A DNA stretch of 64,000 nucleotides from Axinella damicornis (lineage: Eukaryota; Porifera; Demospongiae; Axinellida; Axinellidae), in contig OZ007510.1 in NCBI GenBank assembly GCA_963931865.1, forward strand, positions 13,045,981-13,109,980. Direction: 5' to 3'. Below are positions 54,501-63,913 of the stretch, one piece after another; the stretch's first letter is position 1, and each line of letters begins with the position of its first letter. Under the pieces are notes generated by a model that was given only the letters and a program-made list of their open reading frames with translations, was not told where the DNA came from and did not search any database. The translations under genes were made by a program, and so were the position numbers.

Positions 54501-55238
54501 GTCTATTGTTTTGCCCTTTGTCTGCCAGCGATCGATCATTGTCTGCACCTCCACATTCCTGCATCTGACTTATGGCAACCTCGGAGGAGGGGATCGTGAT
54601 TTTGTCCGACCAAGAGAGTGACGCTGACTCCATGAGCGACTGTGGATCAGTTGACAGTGGCCCCATTTCTTCGGGCTTTGGATCGAGCGACAGCAGTGAT
54701 CTAGAGGAAGATGCAGCTTTGCAATGATAGGTAAAATTAGGTCATTGGGCTATCATGTGCGCCATCGGTGACTCCGGAGGTAGCAAGCTAGTGTTGGTGA
54801 TAGAACAATGTAAGGGAGGGGTTCTGCATCCGGACAGTTGTGAGTTTCTGACCACTGCTCCAAGAGTCACGGCCAAAGGAGTGACTCTCAGAACAATGTC
54901 TGGTAACCCCCTACTGAGGGCAAAGGAGGCACTTGTACTCTCGGAGCAAGTGTCAGGGAGTGTGCAAAAAAACCACTCCCTTACAATGTTACATACCACT
55001 CACTGAAGTGAATACAGCCTGCTTCTCTGATGCAGGATGAGAACGTTCTCCTCAAGATAGTAACTAGCTTATTCTATACATGTAGCTAACCAATCAGTTT
55101 GAATACAGTGACTTATTTAAGTACTGTTGTTCACAGAACTGAGCACTGTCCTAGCACAGACAGAAGTCTACAAGTGACTGCTATTCTTACATGTTGAATG
55201 TTCGCAAGCTTTGCAGCGATAGACGGTCCTCCAGACAT
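39569..55238 (-). CDS. TEPSIN: Tepsin (AP-4 complex accessory protein), complete, 16 exons, 699 aa
   Basis: Tepsin is the ENTH/VHS-type accessory protein of AP-4 coats at the trans-Golgi network. Exons, minus strand 5' to 3': 55238-55191, 53699-53627, 53160-53066, 52781-52688, 52485-52415, 52298-52223, 49110-49039, 48739-48551, 47969-47915, 47558-47436, 45652-45574, 43834-43700, 43277-43113, 40711-40532, 40433-39969, 39748-39569. All junctions are GT-AG, every phase matches and the sum is 2,100 nt with no internal stop. The ENTH domain covers residues 1-150 (MPVLIAATVASDKPTDGYL, then IKMSYESQQTRVFLHQYLL, VLKLLQLLVDEG, RDMANKLLDTMYSD). GFG and AGGGWDD motifs follow, then the second helical domain (about 258-385; QERRLVDDITSP, CKSLDCQAVVECL, KATKILRQL). 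LFSGMSL at 431-437 matches the AP-4 epsilon-binding motif, and SSFGFLG at 668-674 the beta4-binding motif. It is longer than human tepsin because of a G/S/P-rich region at 455-640. Confidence 0.93.
41155..41465. repeat. 25-bp GC-rich minisatellite in a tepsin intron
   Basis: About twelve copies of AGAGCCTGGGGACGAGGCTC-type units, inverse of the array at 5365-5575 in the partial copy. Confidence 0.9.
42197..42591. mobile_element. hAT-type MITE, 395 bp, nested in a TAGCC-family MITE
   Basis: The 8-bp duplication ATTCCCAG lies at 42189-42196 and 42592-42599. Ends TAGAGCTGTGA and TCACAGCACTA are inverse copies with a mismatch. The target is the TAGCCTCATTCCCAGGCC terminus of a palindromic MITE whose other half follows at 42600-42633. 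This insertion is absent from the left tepsin copy, so it postdates the duplication. Confidence 0.88.
43370..43680. repeat. CACAC/CCCCACA-rich low-complexity tract
   Basis: Degenerate CACTCCCC and ACACAC units in the intron. The corresponding, much shorter tract in the left tepsin copy is at 3795-3915, and homology between the two copies begins in it. Confidence 0.8.
44187..44603. mobile_element. Foldback MITE of about 417 bp
   Basis: The whole segment is an imperfect palindrome. Outer ATAATAGACAATTTTCC pairs with GGAAAATGGTCCATTAT; inner arms share TTGATATCTCAAGTTTGAGT-type and CCATTTCCCATAGAGAAT sequence. The centre is a poly-G/poly-C pair (about 44378-44418). Confidence 0.88.
44601..45420. 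other. Tepsin intron segment with poly-G tracts and a short basic ORF
   Basis: Poly-G runs at about 44621-44660 and 45411-45429. A plus-strand frame to 45097 ends KDQERRKLKRAAVSLSQD, DQENEEGR before a GT, and 45213-45290 (GDADGDRSQSIPVTN) may continue it. This could be a transposon-encoded fragment. Not recognised. Confidence 0.25.
45843..45958. mobile_element. TAGCC-family palindromic MITE (best-preserved copy)
   Basis: CTAGCCTCGTTCCCAGGCC and GGCCTGGGAACGAGGCTAG bound a nearly perfect 116-bp palindrome whose inner arms are AGCTTTTGTCGCTTGCAGTAC and complement. TAG or TA could be the target duplication. Confidence 0.92.
46036..46577. mobile_element. MITE of about 540 bp with CTTAAGGTT termini
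   Basis: CTTAAGGTTCTGGGATACCC at the left pairs with GGGTATCCAATAACCTTAAG at the right. Next to these, GTGGGCGGGACTTCCT pairs with AGGAAGTCACGCCCAC. It has a short plus-strand frame (MDAAEISGISARAHESPGRS) of unknown nature. Confidence 0.8.
46819..46914. mobile_element. TAGCC-family palindromic MITE
   Basis: TAGCCCCGTTCCTAGTCCCA through core GCTTGCTGTACTGCAAG to GGGCGTGGGACTGGTA. It shares the central hairpin with the other members. Confidence 0.75.
48131..48380. mobile_element. MITE, inverted relative of 19149-19386
   Basis: GAGCTGCCAAAGGAGCGTCGA at the left pairs with TCGACGCTCCTTCGCCACC-type sequence at the right. The interior matches the reverse complement of the element at 19,149. Confidence 0.75.
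48768..48960. repeat. (GGGA)n microsatellite
   Basis: GTGA repeats then a long GGGA run, next to the acceptor of tepsin exon 48739-48551 (a pyrimidine tract in gene orientation). Confidence 0.92.
49178..49580. mobile_element. Dispersed repeat, inverted copy at about 58,240-58,622
   Basis: CTAGTGGAATGTGGAGGGCG onward (CGAAGTGCACGTGCA, ATTATGACACTA, CAACTGTGAGTCAGGTTAGC, CATGGCGGTAGACCCACGAG) reappears in reverse complement at 58,240-58,622. A GAGTAGCCTCGTTCCCAGAC foldback (49421-49465) is inserted in this copy only. Confidence 0.75.
49871..50028. mobile_element. Palindromic MITE with GTGCAATTTGGGAA motif
   Basis: TAGCATGATTTGGAGTGCAA to TTGCACTCCAAATCATGCTA flank a palindrome of about 130 bp. 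Related members lie at 50921-51063 and, partially, 51590-51640. Confidence 0.85.
50661..50733. repeat. Short perfect foldback
   Basis: ACCAATCAGCT, then TGATTACACTTTTTTGCAC, pair with GTGCAAAAAAGTGTAATCA and AGCTGATTGGCT around a 6-base loop. Confidence 0.85.
50921..51063. mobile_element. Palindromic MITE with GTGCAATTTGGGAA motif
   Basis: TAATCACATGGGTTTCGAGTG pairs with CACGAGAATACATGTGATTA; several copies of ATTGCACGAG lie inside. Same family as 49871-50028. Confidence 0.8.
51064..52200. other. Tepsin intron segment, no gene recognised
   Basis: 51597-51630 carries another GTGCAATTTGGGAAAAAATTG fragment, and 52062-52081 is a (CA)n tract. Otherwise nothing recognisable. Confidence 0.4.
53304..53376 (-). 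tRNA. tRNA-Val (anticodon UAC)
   Basis: 73 nt on the minus strand, inside a tepsin intron and in the same orientation. GGTTCGT pairs with ACAAACC (one C-A mismatch). The D arm has GTGTAGTGGTTATCAC. The anticodon arm is TCTGC-TTTACAC-GTAGA with TAC in the loop, and the T arm is CTGGG-TTCAATC-CCCAG. The internal promoter boxes are therefore intact, so the gene could be functional. Confidence 0.9.
54572..54727 (+). other. Short acidic ORF (51 aa), unrecognised
   Basis: MATSEEGIVILSDQESDADS followed by an S/D/G-rich tail. It lies in the first tepsin intron on the opposite strand. Acidic serine-rich leaders of this kind are common at the start of transposon ORFs, but no downstream domain was found. 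Confidence 0.25.
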
Positions 55239-55382
55239 CCTGGAGAGATCTCCTCAGCTCTAGATCCGGTCTCGTGTAAAAGCTTTAAAGACTGTCACCG
55301 TTTCAATGTTCTAAATATCCATATTAGGTAAATTTAAAAGAAATTTTGAAAAAGTATTGCCGGATCGGAGGCCATAATTTGC
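55239..55382. promoter_or_regulatory. Putative bidirectional promoter between tepsin and the downstream gene
   Basis: Only 144 bp separate the tepsin ATG (55238, minus) from the ATG of the divergent gene (55383, plus). The interval has no clear TATA box; that it is a shared promoter is inferred from spacing alone. Untranslated exons elsewhere would change this. Confidence 0.4.
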
Positions 55383-58300
55383 ATGCGCAATAGTGATTTG
55401 TCCAGTAGACCAGTACAGCAACTGTCCATCATTCCCAGAGTAGAGGTATGTAAGTTTAATTTCTTTGTGATCATTTTAGCAGCTGGTTGTAGCCTATGCC
55501 ATGGTCGAGTCTCACCATCGAGGTTGCTGTGGTTCAAATGGTCTCTCACCTGCTGCAGGTACGCAGCACTTCTCTGAGGCCATGGAGGAGGCCATGGAGC
55601 TAAGTGCATCGTCACTTGGACCGCTGGTCGGACAGGTGATCTTATGATGCTAGTAGCTAGTCTCGTCTAGCAAGCCCATTTACCAGACCCGCCTTTCAAA
55701 CGGGGCGCGCGCATAGAGGACAAGCGTGGAGGGTCTGGGGACACGTAGCGTTCGCTTGTCCTCTATGCGCGCGCCCCGTTTGAAAGGAGGGTCTGGTAAA
55801 TGGGCTTGCTAGTATCACAGCATAGATAGATTATCTATGATCACAGTCAATGGAAGGCACCACTCTCCTTGCCCCTCTCCTTGTCCCTCTCTATAGCGGG
55901 CATATAATAGCGAGCCCCACACTAGCGTGACTTCATTGCGCAGTGTGTGTGTATGTTTGCTTGCTTGCTTGCTTGGATCTTGCACTACCGTAAATTTTAA
56001 GGTTACGATGTACAATTCGATAAAAGTTTTAGCTGGTAACTTTGCCGCTTTATATCTCGGGAACTATAACAAATATCAATCTGAAACAAGTTGCATTCCA
56101 ACGTTCCAACACCACATGAAAGAAGCATGAACACCTGGAACAGGAAAGTAAAATGCCTCAAGGCATTTAGACCTAGGCAATTAGACTCACTGTTCAAGCG
56201 CTTTTGCGCCAAATTACTGAGGCAGACGGTAGCCCAACCCTCAAAAATTCTCCAGCACTAGTACACAGTACTTGCTAGGTCGTGACGAAGAGATATTCGG
56301 CGATCTGTTTCTACTTTTAGCTACATGTACAAAAAACTTACCGGTTCAGCCATGATGAGCATTCTGTAGGCATGCATAGCCTCCGTTTTATGCCCCAATT
56401 TCGTGATATCACTTCATGCCGCCCTGCAAAATACATCAGCCTACAAGCGCAGCAAGTCAAAATTCATGAGAAACAATTTCCCTTGGTTATATTAATTATT
56501 TTGGCCGTGGTGAAAACCCGGACCGGACCGGACCGGACCGACCGGAAGTAGTAATTAGTGTCTCCACGTGTAGAGAAAATAGCTTACTTGGATCGTGAAG
56601 TAGCCATTGCGAGTAGCCATTGCGGCATTGCCTCGTGCAGGGAAGTCAGAGAGCAGTTTAGTCTCGCGAGTTGGCTGATTTGCACAGTATTTTGAAGCCA
56701 CGAAGCGTTAGCGAGGTAGCCGCGCAGGTCCAAGTCTGCCGGTAAGGTAAGTCGGGGTAATTTCGGTCACGGTTTATTTCCGGTCACTTAGTAGAGAAGG
56801 GCTTCTCTATTCTAAAAGCTACGTTTTCAGCCAAAACTATGGTGCTGTGCAGTTGGAGGCAACACTCAGCTATAACATATCTGTCGGCAAAATCGAGACC
56901 TTGCGTCCTTTGCGCAAATCTGCCTAAGTGACCGGAAATACCCGGTGACCGAAATTACCCGGACTTACCTTACGGTAGCGACGACCCCGAATTGGAGTAG
57001 ACTAGAATTGGAGGACGACTTGAAGGAGGCAACCAGGCATTTGTTGACGTTTCACATTGCTATAGGTAAGTCAGAGAGCTGGGCCAAGCGAGTGTGAGTA
57101 ATCTATACTACAAAAGCATCGACTACCTAGTTATTCTACTCTCTGTGAGACTCGCGATCGCCCCTTGCTAGCTATAAGCTTGACATAAACGCAACGCTAA
57201 CTACAAACGCAGTAGCAATACAGACAGTACCTTTGCTGAAGCTCTTCGGGTCCCACGAAACTCCTCCGGCAATTGTCTGCAGGTGCTACGTGTAATAGTC
57301 AAAACATCGAGTCGTTTAGCTAGCGCTAAGTCGCTCTACATTAATTGGGGCGAGCCTGAGCGAGCCCCACATAGACGTGTAAAACGGAATCCGTGTCTGT
57401 ATGTATGTATGTATGTATCGACGTACGTATACCGTAAATAAACGATTCTGCAAATAACCGAAAGTCCCTTGCGTCATGATAATTCACACGGCTCTATCGC
57501 TCATCACTGAACGTTGTTCTGAGACTCAGAGAGGCACGAATTGGTGAACCGTGTACTCCTTGGATGGCTACAGAGACCACTCACGAATCTACCTCTTCAA
57601 TGGCTACCCGGCGCACAGCAACAAAGACTGCATGCGATAGTGCGACCGTCTCAGTCTGCCGACTGATCTAGCTAGCGCTACAAGTTCACCGATCGCGACT
57701 CGCGGCTGCACTGTTGCTCACTGTGTGAAGTCACTGACTCGTAGACCTAGCTACCGCTGGTCTTCAATGGCTAAAGTCATGGGGGCTACTGCATAGCGAA
57801 AGAAGACAGCGAGAGTGCTTTCATCTGCTCGTGCCGCATGTAGCTAGCTATACTACATGTATACTGTCCATACAGTTCTTGTGCTGCAAGTTACATTCGG
57901 TTGAGTTACATTCGAATAAGCATGTTGCATATGCATGCACTCGCTCAGGCTCGCCCCACAATGTTATACATTCTGCTAGTTATTGCTATTTCACTTCCGG
58001 TCGGTCCTGTCCGGTCCGGTCCGGGTTTTCACTACGGCCAATTATTTTGGTGCAAGGTATGAAGGTCTCATTAGTCTGTTGTTTGTACCACGTTTACATG
58101 TACCGCTTCCGCTATGAATAACATTATCTCGTTGTTTTATGTAAACAAACCTGACAGCTGCCTCCTACAAATTCCATGCAACGAGCAATTCGTCAACTCG
58201 GCTCGAGGCAAGGTACTAGGTGAACCGTGCCGTCTACGCGTTCGACGGACGATGGCGACAACAAAGACGGAGACCACTCATGAACCTACCTATTCATTGG

Positions 58301-61300
58301 CTAGAGCACCATGAACTTCTGCCTCCTCGTTGGCGATAACAAACACGGACATGACAGAGACAGCTCGCTTGTGGGTCTACCGCCCGATATCGATGGCCGG
58401 TGAGTAGCTACCTGCTAGACTGCGTACCTGCTAGACTGCTTCAGCTAACGCTAACCTGACTCACAGTTGCTGTGATGTGCATGAGTGTATGTTTAGTGTC
58501 ATAATTTCTGTGGCCCAGTCACATAATTGAGTCTGATGACAGTCACAAGTTACAACTGCCCATACCATGTTCTTGCACGTGCACTTCGCTCAGGCTCGCC
58601 CTCCAGTGTCCTGCATTCCACTAGTTATATCTCTGCTGGAATGTGTGTGGAGCTACTTAAAGTTAAAGCATATTCATTGAACTAAATTGTGTGTTTGCGG
58701 AAACCCTATAGTTTTCACACTTCAAAGTCAAGCCACGTCAGCACGCTCCTATGTGGTTATTTGATTGCATTTGTTGGGATTCCCTACATTCCTCTGGTGC
58801 GCAAGGGCCTTCCTTTCTCTTCGATTTTTCCTACGGGAGTGCGTGGAGGGTCTGGGGATGAGACTAGACTATTCCGACGTGCCCACCGCGAATAGTCTGG
58901 TACCAGTCTAGTAGCGGGGAGATGGTGGGAGGAGCTGCAGAAATTAGTTGTGATTGGTCATTCATGTGTGTAATTCTCTGCCTAAGGTTACACTGCTCAA
59001 ATTGTTACAGACGTTTGTATACTAGAAAACCACAAGTCCCACCCACCCTAGCTGTGGTGGTTACTATTTTCCGGGACGGGACGGGACGGTCCCGTCCCGG
59101 CTACTAATTTCCGGGACGGCTCGAGCTCGACAGCGATCGTGAGTACTGAGTACAGCTACAGATTTGCTAAGAATAATAATATATTTGCGGGATGAAGTGG
59201 AAGTATGCAGAACAGCTGAACTGGATGGAGCTCGGAGAGTCCTGCCTTTGTCTCTTGATAGAATACGTAGCAGCAGCTACATGTAATACATACGAACTGT
59301 GGAGATTGGGAACTGCTTTAGGCCTCTGGTGAGGATCCGTAATCACTGGATAATTGGATGTATCACGTAACACTTCCACAACCTCACTGATCGTTAGTCT
59401 GTCCTTCACTAAAGCCACCGAGTCTTCGTCCATTTCGCTGCTTTGACACTTCTGAACACGTACGTACACACAAACAGTATATACAAGGCAAGCATGTGAG
59501 ACTTACGAAGCGGTAACATGGTAAGTATATTCATGTGACTCATCTGTGGCCGGGTAAGTATATTCACGACACCCATAATCATTTTTGGAGCTACAACTCT
59601 GTAAAGGCGGGGCTATTCCGAAGGCGGAGTAATTCCGATAGTTGGCTGCCTTTGTTACCAGACAAAGTTTGGTAATTCTTCTGTGGTACTGCAGGGTAGG
59701 CTGATACTCAACCTACCCTGCAGTACCACAGAAGAATTACCAAACTTTGTCCGGTAACAAAGGCAGCCAACTATCGGAATTACCCCGCCGTCGGAATAGC
59801 CCCGCCTTACCTTATAAGTAGCAGCAGACAACATACTGTAAAGGACTCACTTCACTCGATCTGAAGTACGGAAGTAATTAGAAGTAATTAAAGTCATGTG
59901 ACTTCCTGCCTAGGACTTGGGCTAAATTTCACGGAGAAGACTAAACCGCTAGCTAACAATCTGTCTTGAGTACAGTTACCAATCGTGTTTGGTCAGATGC
60001 AGGCTTCAGGCTAGGGTGTCCTGATACTACTGTGATGAAGGATGGTGATGACTGAAGGAAGGCATTGATCAGGGTCTTGCCGGGCTCGTACATCCTCTGC
60101 ATAATTTTGGGTTTGGTATAGTTCTTTACAAGCATTGCCACTATTAAAAGCACTCTGTGACAGCATTCACCTTCTCTTCTGAATACTGTGCAGTCAGAAT
60201 CAGATAGGCCTAGAGTAAGTGCGGAGGTGTCCGGACGGTGAAGGGGTATCCCGGACACCCCGCTAATTCTTTTGTCCAGACGCTCCGCCAAGAAATTTGC
60301 AGATGTCCGGATAACTCCCCCCGTCCGGACACCCCCGCACTTACTCTACTACTGTTTGATTGTAGCAACATTCTCACTAGCATTCCAACATACCTCTAGG
60401 CAGAGTTCTATGCAGAAGATGTAGCTAGCCATGACCCGCTTTCCTCCATGATCCAGTCATCATCATTCTTCACCACAGCAGTATCAGGACACCCTAGCCT
60501 GAAGCCTGCAGCTGACCGAACACAATTGGTAACTGTACTCTAGCAGTTTACTAGTTTAGTTTTCTCCGCGATAGCACAAGTCCTTGGCGGCAGGAAGTCA
60601 CATTACTATATAATTACTTCTAATTACTTCCGTTCTTCAGATCGAGTGAAAGAAGTGAGTCCCTATATTGTAAGGACGACATTCGCTGCGGTAGTGCCCA
60701 CGCGCACTTGTGAGAGTTCACCCCCGCGCACTTGCCTTGCACATGCACAGTGACAGTGCGTGTGAGTGACGTCCTTATTGCATTCCTGAGCATTACAAAC
60801 ATATAATAATATATATATATATACGCTAGCTCAGATTCGACTGCCCTGCTGCACGATTAGTTGCCTCGCTTCCCGCTCGGCAATTAACATTTTTGAGTCT
60901 CATGGTTCATTTGGAGCTAGGGGTCAAGTCTTCAGAACAACCACACACTGAAGTTGGGACCAAGGCAGACCTCCATTTCCATTCTTTTTGCATGTGATCG
61001 TTCTCTAGACTTGATTCTGCCTAGTTGGTTGCTCAAGTTAGATGAGTGATATATTGCCAAGACCCTAACAATTATTCTAAGAGTAGTGTATGTTCTTTCC
61101 TTTCTGCAGGCACTACAACATTTACTTGACCAAGGCAACCACCCGACACTTACATCTGAAGTGTGTCAGACCCTGTTGCAGGACATGCCCAGCACTGAAG
61201 TGCAACTAGCAGAGGATAAGGGGATGAGGGAGCAGGAGGATGAAGTCGCACGGGTCCCTAGTTGCGGGCTTGGATTGTTGACAGGGTACCCAAACTATCC

Positions 61301-63882
61301 TCTCTGCAATAGGTTGTCAGACTCAGTGGCGTACTGGATGGTCACTAGGTAAGAGGCGATAGGAATCAAACACGGGACAGCTGCTAGCCATGTCCTACAT
61401 CTTTACCATCCTTCACTTGCAGCACACCTGGCAAGCATGCAAGCTTACTAAGCAGTTCTTAGTAAAGCATGAATATTATGTACGATGTGTTTGTTTCTGT
61501 ACAGGAAATGTCCAGTCGATGATCTACCGGTGATGTATTTGCTAAACGAGCAAGACTCACTTGACGACAGGCAAGTTAACACCACGTACTCACCTTGCCA
61601 GAGGCCCTAGCCTCACTCCAATGCCAAATAGGAGTGGCTACTATGGCCTCATTTCAGGATGACTGCAGCCAAATCTTATTCTTAACACAATATCCATCCC
61701 ATAATTCCGGGTCTGAGAATGGTAGCTCTTGTTGCAGGAAACAAAGAATGGAGTCGGTATGGTCCCAGCTGTCTGGGGTGTACAGCTTGTGGGATCACTG
61801 GTCACAAGATGAGAAGACACACAGAGTCGGTGAAGTCCTGATGGTGAGGGATACACTGCTACATTGTGTACGTCCTGAGGGTAGGGGATACTCTGGGGAG
61901 TACCTGCACATCCTGAGGGTGAGGGATACACTGCGGAGTAGCTACATGTCCTGAGAGTGAGGGATACACTGGGGAGTAGCTGTGTGTCCTGAGGGTGAGT
62001 GGTATATACACTGGGGTGTAGCTGTATGTCCTGAGGGTGAGTGGTACATACACTGGGGAGTAGCTGCATGTCCTGAGGGTGTGGGATACACTGCGGAGTA
62101 GCTACATGTCCTGAGGGTGAGGGATACACTGGGGAGTAGCTGCATGTCCTGAGGGTACTCTGCGGAGTAGCTACCTGTCGTGAGGGTGAGGGGTATGTAT
62201 ACACACTGTGGAGTAGCTACCTGTGGCCAACCCCCCCTCTTTACAATGTGTGCATTGATAGGGGTATAAGTAAAAGCAGGAACTTATGAGCGGCAAAGCT
62301 GCGAAGGAGCGTGTAACTCCGGTTCCGTCCAAATCCTAATTACTTACGTATTTCCGTTTTGGAAACGAAGAAGGTGGCGTCTCCAAATGGTGAGGGGTCC
62401 CGGGATCTTCAAATCTACCACGTTTTTGTGGCAAATCGCTTTCACTGTCACCCGTTTGCTAGGCCATTTCACTGCGGCTAGGAAAAAGGCGCTCCACTGA
62501 GCGAGTGTCAAACTTCTCACATCGCTACCACAGAACACGTGGGTTTTTATGTCGTCATTATGACGCTAGATTGAAGAACAGGTTTCCATATTTGGAAGTT
62601 CGCTAGCTAATAATTTGGATTTCGACGGCACTCGGGCGTATGCGGTAGTTGCACGCTCCTCGCGGCTTCACCGCTCATAAGCTCCTGGTAAAACTTATGG
62701 TACAGTTGTCAGGGATTTACGGCAGTAAACCAACCGAGTCTGAGGGTGACAGCCCGAGGTTTGTTTACGTTGCCATAAGTCCAAGACAACTGTACTATAT
62801 ATCCCTCGAGGCTGTGTAGCAACGTACCTGATTCGTCCACAGCACTCCCTTGGATACGTACGTAGCTACTTACTTAGCTAGCTGTAGAAAGCCAGGCTTG
62901 TTTTCTGTGCAGTTTTAGTGTTTGTCAAGCGCAGAAGGGGTTAACATTGAACCCCACCCCCTGTTGGGTTGCTGAAATTGCTCTTCAAGTGCGAACAAAT
63001 TACCGGTGACGACGTGCTTCACTTTGCCAACGACCAGCGGTCTCTGAACAATCCAGTGTTCCAGGTACCTACATTCACAATATGACGTTGACAGGCTCAT
63101 TGCTGAACTGGAGGACCCTAGTGCCTCAACACATCTTATACTGTTCGTAGTGTTATGTGTAGCTATGGACAACACTATCATAAGCATGCAATGTTTCTTC
63201 AACTTCACTGGTTCGTAGCTATCACCTGGGGGAGGGAATTATTAGCCATAATTTCCCTACAAGTACCCTCAGGGAGTTATGGCCCAATACCACCCTCTGC
63301 TTGTATGGGACTTAGATACAAGTGGGATATAGATACATGACACAGTGACACTGGTGAAAATGTTAACTGTTTGTGACTACAAGTAGCTTCGCTCGCTTCG
63401 CTCGCTCAGCTACTTCCCCCTTGTTCGCCTACCGTGCGTAATCCGGCGCCGGACAGCTCTCTGAAGAGCTGCTTCTCCCCGATTGCGTCCGCTTCAGCTG
63501 CTGCTCGCCGCTTGCGTCCGCTTCAGCTGCTGCTCTCGGGCCGGATTGTGGCATCCGCTTCCACTGCTGCTCGCACTCCCCGTTTGCCTCCGCCTCGCGT
63601 CCAGCTGCCGCTCCCCGATTGCGCCCGCTTCAGCTGCTGCTCGCCGCCCGATTGCGTCCGCTTCGACTGCTGCTCCCCGATTGTGTCCGCTTGAACTGCT
63701 GCTCGCCCGATTGCGTCCGCTTCGACTGCTGCTCCCTGATTGCATACCTGGGCCCAACGTTCTCGAACATTCTTCGCGGAGTTCGAGCTTCAGTAAATAA
63801 ATTAAAGTACGAAGGTCACGCGTCACTGCACTATAGTCTAGTCCCGCCCCACGAACATCCCACTTCCGTCACTCACAGACAG

Positions 63883-63913
<31 letters not shown>

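Noticed and set aside
61641..62204. 187-aa minus-strand ORF with repeated SPSG motifs
   Set aside because: Produced by the 40-bp minisatellite in an intron of the plus-strand gene.
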